This document shows, piece by piece, positions 56,766 to 64,000 of a DNA stretch of 64,000 nt. The notes under the pieces were generated by a model. It did no database searches. It saw nothing but the letters and a program-made list of their open reading frames with translations, and was not told the origin of the DNA. The position numbers and the translations under genes are program-made. Position 1 is the first letter of the stretch, and every line of letters begins with the position of its first letter. Source of the stretch: Alteromonas pelagimontana (GTDB lineage: Bacteria > Pseudomonadota > Gammaproteobacteria > Enterobacterales > Alteromonadaceae); the NCBI RefSeq assembly GCF_002499975.2, contig NZ_CP052766.1, positions 4,092,001 to 4,156,000 on the forward strand, read 5' to 3'.

Positions 56766-57260
56766 TTAATGAGTTGGAAGCGCTAAAAGACGCTGAATAT
56801 CTGCTTTTATGGCGTCGGGTTTTGTGGCAGGCGCGTAGCGTTTTACCACCTTACCCGAGGCATCAATCAAAAATTTGGTAAAATTCCACTTAATACGCGT
56901 AGTACCCAGAAAGCCACGGGCAGACCGTTTAAGGTGTTGAAAGAGAGGGTGGGCGTTCGCACCGTTTACCTCGATTTTTGTGTAAACGGGAAAGCTAACT
57001 CCGTAATTGAGTTCACAGAATTGCTTAATTTCAGCGTCTGATCCCGGCTCTTGATGACCGAACTGATCACACGGAAATGCAAGCACCACGAGTCCGGCAT
57101 CTCTATACTCGTTATAAAGGTGTTCCAACCCCCCATACTGGTAAGTAAAGCCGCAGCGACTGGCTGTGTTTACAATTAACATAACGTTTCCAGCGTAATC
57201 CGACAGCGGTCTGACATCGCCGTTGTTAAGCGTAGCAGTGAAATTGTAAACTGAAGGCAT
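56766..57260 (-). CDS. Glutathione peroxidase family protein
   Basis: A 164-residue thiol peroxidase that reduces hydroperoxides. The peroxidatic residue is Cys36 in IVNTASRCGFTYQY (not selenocysteine), with the family segments LAFPCDQFGHQEPG and IKWNFTKFLID supplying the Gln/Trp/Asn partners. It may use thioredoxin rather than glutathione, as many bacterial members do. It leads a two-gene unit with ldhA. Confidence 0.93.
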   Translation of the reverse strand: MPSVYNFTATLNNGDVRPLSDYAGNVMLIVNTASRCGFTYQYGGLEHLYNEYRDAGLVVLAFPCDQFGHQEPGSDAEIKQFCELNYGVSFPVYTKIEVNGANAHPLFQHLKRSARGFLGTTRIKWNFTKFLIDASGKVVKRYAPATKPDAIKADIQRLLALPTH

Positions 57261-57411
57261 GATGTTTCCTTTTCATCGGTTAGTGTTTGCAAAAAAAGAT
57301 TTGTCCCTGGCATTCCCGCAGTAACACGTAGCAGTTAACTTTGTTACTATACGAGAAATTCCTGAGCATCTTCCATTCCAGTATAACTGGCAGAAAAATA
57401 AAGAGTATCTT

Positions 57412-58275
57412 ATGACGATCCGAAAAGTAAGCTTTCTTGGGCTGGGCGTAATGGGCTATCCCATGGCTGGTCATTTGGCAAAGGCCGGTTATGACGTTAC
57501 CGTTTATAACCGTACAACTGCAAAGGCTGAGCGATGGAAAGCTCAATTCGAAGGTCATCTTGCGCTCTCGCCGGCGCAAGCCTCTGAAGGAGCAGACCTG
57601 GTCTTTATGTGTGTAGGCAACGATCATGACGTGCACGAAGTTGCTACGCAGGCTATTTCTGCTATGCGTAATGGCAGCATTCTGGTCGATCATACGACGG
57701 CTTCTGCTGAAGTTGCCCGGGAACTTTACAAAACATGTAAAGATAGAAACATCGGCTTTTTGGACGCCCCGGTCTCCGGTGGACAAGCGGGTGCAGAAAA
57801 CGGGCAATTAACGGTAATGGTAGGGGGAGACAGCGATGTATTCGCTAAAGCCAAACCGATAATAGATGTGTTTGCTCGACACAGCCAGTTATTGGGCGAA
57901 AGTGGCAGCGGCCAGCTCGCAAAAATGATGAACCAAATTTGTATTGCGGGCATTGTACAAGGGTTGGCTGAGGCTTTACATTTTGGTCAGCAGGCTGGTA
58001 TTGATTGTAAGCAGGTGATTGAGGTGATCAGCAAAGGCGCTGCGCAATCCTGGCAAATGGAAAACCGCGCAGCGACTATGTTAGATGGCAAGTACGACTT
58101 CGGCTTTGCAGTCGACTGGATGCGCAAAGACCTGGCTATTGCTCTGGCAGAGGCACGCAGAAACGGATCGACTTTAGCGCTGACCGCCTTAGTCGACCAA
58201 TATTACGCGGATGTTCAGAAAGCCGGAGGCAGCCGCTGGGATACGTCTAGCTTGCTGACGCGCCTGACACGATAA
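57412..58275 (+). CDS. Beta-hydroxyacid dehydrogenase (3-hydroxyisobutyrate dehydrogenase family)
   Basis: A 287-residue NAD(P)-dependent dehydrogenase. It has the Rossmann start VSFLGLGVMGYPMAGHLAKAGY, the substrate motif FLDAPVSGGQAGAENGQL and the catalytic Lys in GQLAKMMNQI. Members act on 3-hydroxyisobutyrate, tartronate semialdehyde, glyoxylate or succinic semialdehyde. The nearby valine-degradation genes (mmsA at 60.4 kb) make a 3-hydroxyisobutyrate role attractive, but the receiver-TPR gene separates them and runs opposite. Its 3' end overlaps that gene by 29 bases, tail to tail. Confidence 0.88.
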   Translation: MTIRKVSFLGLGVMGYPMAGHLAKAGYDVTVYNRTTAKAERWKAQFEGHLALSPAQASEGADLVFMCVGNDHDVHEVATQAISAMRNGSILVDHTTASAEVARELYKTCKDRNIGFLDAPVSGGQAGAENGQLTVMVGGDSDVFAKAKPIIDVFARHSQLLGESGSGQLAKMMNQICIAGIVQGLAEALHFGQQAGIDCKQVIEVISKGAAQSWQMENRAATMLDGKYDFGFAVDWMRKDLAIALAEARRNGSTLALTALVDQYYADVQKAGGSRWDTSSLLTRLTR

Positions 58276-59953
58276 CCTCTTCCTCCTTGTCTTGCGCTGC
58301 TGTTGAAGGTGGATCTGCTGGCGCCATATTAATGGTTCTGGCCTGCAGGAAAAAGGCTTCATCTTCCATGACCGCAGCGCGAAGCTGCGCCAGACGTTGC
58401 TGGTTACTGGCCGACAAATCTGTGGCAGTCAACTGGCTCACTAGTGTAGATACCGTAAACGTGCGATAAGCGGCGTGTCTTGATTCTATCATGCACTGCA
58501 ACAAATTTAAGCCAAATGCGGAAGTCCCAGGCACTAAGGTAAAAGCCTGATAAAAACACAACATGGCTTTTATGTAGTCTTTTTGGACGAATAATCTGCT
58601 ACCGCTATCGTTTAACTCTGCTGCTTGCTCGGTAGCCAATCCCATTTGGCGCTCTGTCGCGGTAAGCGTGTCATGATTAGAAATTTGTTCCGCCAAGCTT
58701 TCCATATCCTGGTTTCTTTCGTGGGCAAGAGTAAGTAATTCCCGCGCTTTGCTCATCCGCCCAATGGCGCTGTTCACTTTTGCGGCAGTAATTAATGTTG
58801 GCGTATCAGTGCGAATAAAGACCTCCATATATTCGCCGTTAAGTAGCTGTTCTACTTTATTTTGGTCGCCTTCGAGAACTGCAGAATATGCCAACAGGTA
58901 ATCCCGTTTCTGAGTAAGCTGCTGGTCAGCCTTATTTCTTCCGGCTATGCCGATTAAGCGACGAGCCTGCAGCAGGCTCTCAGCCCGGTTTACAATGGGT
59001 TGCTGCTCGGCAATGTTTAAATAGAACTCTGCCAGGTCAAACGTAAATTCGTTAAAGCGGTCCCGCGCGCTGCGGTGATATTCCCGCTTCCTTTGAAGTA
59101 GCTCGATTCCTTCAACGCTGCGTTCCTGACGCTGATAGGTCATAGATTTTAGCCGCGACGCTGGTCCGCTAAGCTCGCTGACTTTTATATGATCCAAATA
59201 AAATTCGGCCTGAGCGTAAGCTTCTTGTTCGAAACACAGACAGGCCAGCCATTCGAATGCTTTATCTCTGGCAAGGCTCGACGATAGTAAATCGTTAAGC
59301 TGATCTTTGCAGTCCGCCCAGTTGCCCGCCACGTACTGACATTTAATTTTTCCCCACTGCGCCCACAGCACTTTCTCTGACTGTTGCAATACAGATTCGT
59401 AAAGCTTGCCAGCAAGCGTTACATTTCCGGCCTGATAATACAGGCGGGCCTGCAACTTAAGCACTTCGCTTTTTAGCTTTTCCGGAATAGTGTCGAGGCG
59501 GAGTTTTTCAATTTGTTCTATGGCTTCTTTCAAATTGCCAGTATCCATAGCATGCAGAACCTGACTGACATAACTACGATAGGCCAGATAATGTTTCATG
59601 CTTCGGCAAAGGGTAGCTATGTTGTAAGGCTTTATCAGCAACAGGTCTGGATGTACATCAATGATTTTACCAACAGTTTGGGGTAACCGGTCTGAGGTAA
59701 TAAAGATGATGCCGGTACTTGGCTTGAGGAACTGGCTCTGACGAAGTGTCTGTACCCACTCAACCCCGGTTTTGCTTTGACCCAGATGATAATCAAAAAT
59801 AATAATTTCGAAGTCCTGGCGGCGAAGCGCTGCTTTCAGCTCATTACCGTTACTAAAACTACTGATCTCGAAAAGGCCCATTGGTAACAGATTGCTGCGG
59901 ATATTCGACCTGGCAGTGGCGTTGTCTTCAACGATGGCAACACGGTATATCAT
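58247..59953 (-). CDS. Response regulator receiver protein with TPR domain
   Basis: A 568-residue protein. Residues 1-122 are a CheY-like receiver with acidic pair E9-D10, phospho-acceptor D54 in IIIFDYHLG, FITSD and the conserved Lys in LIKPYN. The rest (about 135-540) is a long alpha-helical tetratricopeptide-like array (KSEVLKLQARLYYQAGNVTLAGKLYESVL and others), with no DNA-binding or GGDEF/EAL output domain. It probably signals through protein-protein contacts. No cognate kinase is adjacent. The last 20 residues are acidic and overlap the neighbouring gene on the other strand. Confidence 0.88.
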   Translation of the reverse strand: MIYRVAIVEDNATARSNIRSNLLPMGLFEISSFSNGNELKAALRRQDFEIIIFDYHLGQSKTGVEWVQTLRQSQFLKPSTGIIFITSDRLPQTVGKIIDVHPDLLLIKPYNIATLCRSMKHYLAYRSYVSQVLHAMDTGNLKEAIEQIEKLRLDTIPEKLKSEVLKLQARLYYQAGNVTLAGKLYESVLQQSEKVLWAQWGKIKCQYVAGNWADCKDQLNDLLSSSLARDKAFEWLACLCFEQEAYAQAEFYLDHIKVSELSGPASRLKSMTYQRQERSVEGIELLQRKREYHRSARDRFNEFTFDLAEFYLNIAEQQPIVNRAESLLQARRLIGIAGRNKADQQLTQKRDYLLAYSAVLEGDQNKVEQLLNGEYMEVFIRTDTPTLITAAKVNSAIGRMSKARELLTLAHERNQDMESLAEQISNHDTLTATERQMGLATEQAAELNDSGSRLFVQKDYIKAMLCFYQAFTLVPGTSAFGLNLLQCMIESRHAAYRTFTVSTLVSQLTATDLSASNQQRLAQLRAAVMEDEAFFLQARTINMAPADPPSTAAQDKEEEVIVSGASAS

Positions 59954-60379
59954 CGGTCCTACCTGTTAATGAAAAGCTATAGCCACAATCGGCCGTAAGT
60001 TCAGCATACCATGGCAAGCGAGTACGTCATCAATTGCCAGTTAATAAAGTATTTCAACTACCTATATTCCGCGCTAAATGGCGCCTGTTAAGTGTACTGT
60101 TTTTGCGCTTACATCGTGGTACTTTTCAGTAGTTAATCATGTCATATTAATAACGCCTGTGCTGCTTGTATCAACACTGCCTCGGTGTCGTATGGTGCCA
60201 ATAAGTAAACAATACTGCAAAGACATCCCGGTTGTGGGTGAACTACTTCTGATAGAGCATACCGGTGACCGTCACAAATTATTTACAACTTGCTTACTCT
60301 GGGTTTTTTGTTTACGTTTACGTCAAGGTCAGGTTTGGTTAATGTTCAGCACTACGTGAAATATTCCTGTGAGGCGGCA
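59954..60379. other. Divergent intergenic region upstream of mmsA
   Basis: 426 bases between the divergently transcribed receiver-TPR gene and mmsA. No gene is supported. The only notable element is the LiuR-like motif at 60311-60326. Confidence 0.5.
60311..60326. promoter_or_regulatory. LiuR-like operator upstream of mmsA
   Basis: TTTACGTTTACGTCAA (reverse TTGACGTAAACGTAAA), 53 bases before the mmsA ATG, resembles the site I recall for the MerR-family regulator LiuR, which controls branched-chain amino acid degradation in Gammaproteobacteria. No liuR gene is in the window, so this rests on memory of the motif. Confidence 0.6.
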
Positions 60380-61870
60380 ATGCAAAAGGTTCCATTAATG
60401 ATAAACGGCGAGCTGGTGCAATCAGCTACGTCTTCCTATATCGACGTCACTAATCCAGCAGACAATTCTGTTATTGCGAAAGCTCCCTGCGCGACGGTAA
60501 ATGAAATTCAGCAGGCGATCAAAAGTGCAACACAAGCATTTGAAAGCTGGAAAAACGTACCAGTGACTGAACGCGCGCGGCTGATGATGCGTTACCAGGC
60601 TCTGTTGAAAGAGCATCATGATGAGCTGGCTACCATCTTGGCTTCTGAAACCGGCAAGACATTTGATGATGCCAAGGGCGATGTATGGCGAGGCATAGAA
60701 GTGGTTGAGCAGGCCATGAATGTTCCGTCACTGATGATGGGTGAAACAGCAGAAAATGTGGCCCGTGGTATCGATACCTATAGCTATATTCAACCGTTAG
60801 GCGTATGTGTGGGCATTACACCTTTTAATTTTCCGGCGATGATCCCGTTATGGATGTTTCCCCTGGCTATTGCTTGTGGAAATACTTTTATCCTTAAGCC
60901 TTCTGAGCAGGATCCTCTTACGCCAATGCGATTGGCAGAGCTATTCAAGGAAGCCGGGGCACCGGATGGCGTATTAAATGTTATCCACGGCGGCAAAGAG
61001 CAGGTTGAACCATTGCTGACAGATCCGGCAGTTAAGGCGGTATCGTTCGTTGGGTCCGTGCCGGTTGGGCAGCATATTTACCGTACTGCGACCTCGAATA
61101 TGAAGCGTGCGCAGTGTTTTGCCGGAGCAAAAAATCACACCGTTGTTATGCCCGACGCCAATAAAGAACATGTACTGAATAATCTTGTGGGTGCTTCTGT
61201 TGGCGCAGCCGGACAGCGTTGTATGGCAATTTCTGTCGCCGTATTTGTCGGTGAAGCGCAATCCTGGATCCCCGAACTCGCCGAGCGCATTGCTACAGTC
61301 AAGCCTGGATTATGGGATGATAAAGACGCTGGCTTCGGTCCTCTGATCAGCCCTCAGGCAAAAGCGCGGGTCTTATCGTTGATTAAAGAAGGCAAAGAGC
61401 AAGGCGCTACTTGTCTGTTAGATGGTTCCGATTTTTCTGTTGCCGGGTACGAAAATGGGAACTGGGTCGGACCTACCGTATTTAGCGACGTCACCACAGA
61501 CATGGATATATACAAAGAAGAAATCTTTGGGCCTGTGCTCTGCTGCATGGCGGTTGACACACTTGAAGACGCTCTTGCGCTGGTAAACAACAGTCCGTAT
61601 GGCAATGGCACTTCAATTTTCACCAATAGCGGTCCGGCAGCAAGAAAATATCAGCGGGAAGTCACTGTGGGGCAGGTGGGAATTAATGTCCCTATTCCGG
61701 TTCCATTGCCGTTTTTCTCCTTTACTGGCTGGAAAAATTCTTTCTACGGCGATTTACACGCTTATGGCAAACAGGCCATTCGGTTTTATTCGGAAACCAA
61801 AACCATTACTTCTCGCTGGCTGGAAGGAGATATTCCAAGCGGGCCAAATCTCACAATTTCCATGGACTAG
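60380..61870 (+). CDS. mmsA: Methylmalonate-semialdehyde dehydrogenase (CoA-acylating)
   Basis: MmsA oxidises methylmalonate semialdehyde to propionyl-CoA in valine degradation. The 496-residue aldehyde dehydrogenase has [29 protein letters not shown] and the catalytic C281 in [10 protein letters not shown], where the Arg before Cys is typical of MmsA. ATG 60380 follows GAGG and is downstream of the LiuR-like site, so the longer frame is rejected. It heads an operon with an acyl-CoA dehydrogenase 17 bases later. Confidence 0.96.
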   Translation: MQKVPLMINGELVQSATSSYIDVTNPADNSVIAKAPCATVNEIQQAIKSATQAFESWKNVPVTERARLMMRYQALLKEHHDELATILASETGKTFDDAKGDVWRGIEVVEQAMNVPSLMMGETAENVARGIDTYSYIQPLGVCVGITPFNFPAMIPLWMFPLAIACGNTFILKPSEQDPLTPMRLAELFKEAGAPDGVLNVIHGGKEQVEPLLTDPAVKAVSFVGSVPVGQHIYRTATSNMKRAQCFAGAKNHTVVMPDANKEHVLNNLVGASVGAAGQRCMAISVAVFVGEAQSWIPELAERIATVKPGLWDDKDAGFGPLISPQAKARVLSLIKEGKEQGATCLLDGSDFSVAGYENGNWVGPTVFSDVTTDMDIYKEEIFGPVLCCMAVDTLEDALALVNNSPYGNGTSIFTNSGPAARKYQREVTVGQVGINVPIPVPLPFFSFTGWKNSFYGDLHAYGKQAIRFYSETKTITSRWLEGDIPSGPNLTISMD

Positions 61871-61887
61871 CTGCAAAAGGTAGCAAA

Positions 61888-63042
61888 ATGAATTTTGAAC
61901 TAACTGACGATCAACTGGCTTTTGCGCAAACGGCGAAACACTTTGCTGAACAGGAGCTTGCACCGTTTGCCGCGAAGTGGGACAAAGAACACCATTTTCC
62001 TATAGAGGCCATTCAGAAAGCTGGCGAACTGGGTTTTTGCGGGCTATATACTCCAGAAGATGCCGGAGGGCTAGGTCTGCCTCGTCTTGATTCATCTATC
62101 ATTTTTGAGCAACTGGCCATGGGATGTACAACAACCACGGCCATGTTAACCATTCATAATATGGCAAGCTGGATGATAGCGACGTGGGGACAAGCTGAAG
62201 TTAAAGAGCGCTGGTGCGATTTACTTGTTACCGGCCAGAAACTTGCTTCTTACTGCCTTACCGAACCCGGAGCGGGATCTGATGCTGCAGCGCTACAAAC
62301 TACGGCAAAGGCCGAGGATGGCGGGTATCGGTTGAACGGTTCAAAAGTATTTATTTCCGGAGCAGGCAGTACCGATGTATTGGTCGTTATGGCGCGTACG
62401 GGTGGTCCTGGTCCTGCTGGCGTTTCAGCCTTTGCCGTACCTGCTGACGCCGACGGCGTTATCTATGGTAAGCAGGAAGAAAAAATGGGCTGGAACGCTC
62501 AGCCAACGCGCATGATTACGTTTGAGAATGTTTTTCTCGAAAATACCTGGCGCTTAGGTGAAGAAGGGCAAGGCTTTAAGATGGCGATGCAGGGGCTGGA
62601 TGGGGGGCGCATTAATATCGCGACCTGTTCCATTGGCACTGCACAACAGGCATTGAATACCGCGCGCAATTATATGCAGGAAAGGAAACAATTCGGCAAG
62701 CCCCTGGCTGCGTTTCAAGCGCTGCAGTTTAAGCTTGCTGACATGGCCACAGAACTGGTTGCTGCGCGGCAAATGGTGCGTCTGGCCGCTTTTAAACTAG
62801 ATAATCAGGACGCTGATAGAACAACCTATTGCGCAATGGCCAAGCGTTTTGCTACCGACGTAGGGTTCAAAGTGTGTAATGACGCATTGCAATTGCACGG
62901 CGGGTACGGATATATCAAAGAATATCCGTTGGAGCGCTATGTCCGTGATGTACGTGTGCACCAAATCCTTGAAGGTACGAACGAAATAATGCGGGTGATT
63001 ATTGGGCGGCGCCTTATTGCCGATGAACGTGAAATTTATTAA
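61888..63042 (+). CDS. Acyl-CoA dehydrogenase, probable isobutyryl-CoA dehydrogenase
   Basis: A 384-residue FAD enzyme introducing a 2,3-double bond into an acyl-CoA. Family motifs: SYCLTEPGAGSDAAAL, RKQFGKPLAAFQALQF, and the C-terminal RDVRVHQILEGTNEIMRVIIGR where Glu in EGTNE is the catalytic base region. Position between mmsA and the 3-hydroxyisobutyryl-CoA hydrolase suggests isobutyryl-CoA (valine route), though other short-chain substrates are possible. Confidence 0.9.
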   Translation: MNFELTDDQLAFAQTAKHFAEQELAPFAAKWDKEHHFPIEAIQKAGELGFCGLYTPEDAGGLGLPRLDSSIIFEQLAMGCTTTTAMLTIHNMASWMIATWGQAEVKERWCDLLVTGQKLASYCLTEPGAGSDAAALQTTAKAEDGGYRLNGSKVFISGAGSTDVLVVMARTGGPGPAGVSAFAVPADADGVIYGKQEEKMGWNAQPTRMITFENVFLENTWRLGEEGQGFKMAMQGLDGGRINIATCSIGTAQQALNTARNYMQERKQFGKPLAAFQALQFKLADMATELVAARQMVRLAAFKLDNQDADRTTYCAMAKRFATDVGFKVCNDALQLHGGYGYIKEYPLERYVRDVRVHQILEGTNEIMRVIIGRRLIADEREIY

Positions 63043-63059
63043 TGCACAGGAGGGAACGT

Positions 63060-64000
63060 ATGAGCCAGGTAGATGATTACGCCGCACCAGTGCTCGTCGA
63101 TGAAATTGCTACCGCTTCGGGACATGTAATCGGACGGCTTACGCTGAATAAGCCCAAGGCGTTAAATGCGCTGGATTTAGAAATGGCCAAAGTCATGCTG
63201 GAAGCGCTAAAAACCTGGCAGGATAAAGCAGATGTGGTGGCGGTGTTCGTCGACAGCACCTTAGAAAAAGCATTTTGTGCCGGGGGGGATGTTGTTTCTA
63301 TGTATAACGCTATGCGCGCTGAGCCAAGTGTCATTCCAGACTTTCTGCAAACGTTCTTTGCGGTGGAATATGAGCTTGATTACCTCATTCGTACTTACAC
63401 TAAACCTGTAGTGGTGTGGGGCGCCGGTATTGTAATGGGCGGCGGCATGGGTCTGCTGTGCGGTGCCAGTCACCGAATTGTATCGCCCACTTCGCGATTA
63501 GCGATGCCCGAAATTTCTATTGGTCTTTATCCTGATGTGGGCGGCAGTTATTTTTTACCGCGACTGCCCAAAAAAGCAGGACTTTTCCTTGGTTTAACCG
63601 GCGCAAGTGTCAATGCCACCGATGCACTTGCTTTGGGTTTTGCTGATTATTTATGTGCCGATAAGGGAAAAGACGCACTGTTGACGGCGCTCGTGCAACA
63701 AAACTGGCAGCCAAGTCAGGCGCTCGACCAGCAGGCTACTGCAGTGATATCCAGCCAGGCTCCTGACAGTGATGTTTTACCCGAGGCTAATGTGAAGCGC
63801 CTTGAGCAGGATATTGAGAACATGTGCGGAGCATCTTCGGTATCTGCAATTGTGGAAAATATTCTGACGTTCGACAGCAGTGGTGACAAGTGGCTTAGTC
63901 GAGCGCAGCAAACGTTAAAAGCCGGCTCTCCCATTACTGCGCATCTGGTTTATCAGCAATACCTAAGAGGCATCAACATGTCTTTGGAAGCGTGCTTCCG
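63060..64000 (+). CDS. 3-hydroxyisobutyryl-CoA hydrolase / enoyl-CoA hydratase family (cut by window end)
   Basis: The frame opens at ATG 63060 behind AGGAGGGA and stays open to the window end (313+ residues). The crotonase-fold motifs are KAFCAGGDVVSMYN (oxyanion loop), VWGAGIVMGGGMGL, and the PEISIGLYPDVGGSYFLPRLP segment, where Glu and Asp mark the hydrolase (HIBCH) rather than a plain hydratase. It continues the mmsA operon and would release 3-hydroxyisobutyrate. The C-terminus is outside the window. Confidence 0.9.
   Translation, partial: MSQVDDYAAPVLVDEIATASGHVIGRLTLNKPKALNALDLEMAKVMLEALKTWQDKADVVAVFVDSTLEKAFCAGGDVVSMYNAMRAEPSVIPDFLQTFFAVEYELDYLIRTYTKPVVVWGAGIVMGGGMGLLCGASHRIVSPTSRLAMPEISIGLYPDVGGSYFLPRLPKKAGLFLGLTGASVNATDALALGFADYLCADKGKDALLTALVQQNWQPSQALDQQATAVISSQAPDSDVLPEANVKRLEQDIENMCGASSVSAIVENILTFDSSGDKWLSRAQQTLKAGSPITAHLVYQQYLRGINMSLEACF

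Overview
The window looks like chromosome from a marine gammaproteobacterium of the Alteromonadaceae (inference). The basis is the sdh-suc gene order, SdhA and PsrA proteins very close to enterobacterial and Pseudomonas versions, TonB-dependent receptors of the large Proteobacteria type, many lipoprotein glycosidases, and PEP-CTERM/exosortase-associated genes. I saw no rRNA, tRNA, CRISPR array or intact mobile element.

Layout. 1-8.4 kb: TCA-cycle block sdhA(partial)-sdhB-sucA-sucB-sucC-sucD, closed by a strong terminator. 8.4-9.6 kb: gene-poor stretch with coding debris. 9.7-21.9 kb: first starch/maltodextrin block (TonB receptor, flavin-dependent tryptophan-halogenase-like protein, second TonB receptor, lipoprotein pullulanase). 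22-26.2 kb: a gene remnant, then on the minus strand a GH16 laminarinase-like enzyme translationally coupled to a PEP-CTERM-type protein. 26.3-32.5 kb: histidine utilisation, hutIG diverging from hutCUH around a perfect HutC-type palindrome. 32.8-34.7 kb: a SpoU-type RNA methyltransferase and a PEP-CTERM-associated acyltransferase. 34.8-43.7 kb: second starch block (GH13 lipoprotein; GH13 cyclomaltodextrinase-like enzyme, sugar MFS transporter and GH13 lipoprotein as an operon) and a LacI-family regulator. 43.9-59.9 kb: housekeeping and assorted genes (glnS, yciK-like SDR, Pla-1/cef lipase, penicillin-acylase-family lipoprotein, sohB, psrA-like regulator, Nif3/YbgI, cmoM, D-lactate dehydrogenase, glutathione peroxidase, a beta-hydroxyacid dehydrogenase, a receiver-TPR protein). 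60.3-64 kb: valine/branched-chain catabolism (mmsA, acyl-CoA dehydrogenase, 3-hydroxyisobutyryl-CoA hydrolase, running off the end).

How it works together. The clearest hidden structure is an identical 14-bp motif, TGAATACGTATGCA, in the same orientation upstream of four transcription units: the first TonB receptor (with the halogenase downstream), the second TonB receptor plus pullulanase, the GH13 lipoprotein, and the GH13-MFS-GH13 operon. With the LacI regulator at 42.7-43.7 kb this defines a probable maltodextrin (MalR-like) regulon split by unrelated genes. Receptors would import oligosaccharides, pullulanase and the GH13 enzymes would debranch and shorten them at the surface or in the periplasm, and the MFS carrier would take up the products. 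The halogenase-like flavoprotein inside this regulon is the least explained member. A second LacI-type operator of different sequence precedes the PEP-CTERM/GH16 pair, suggesting a separate beta-glucan response.
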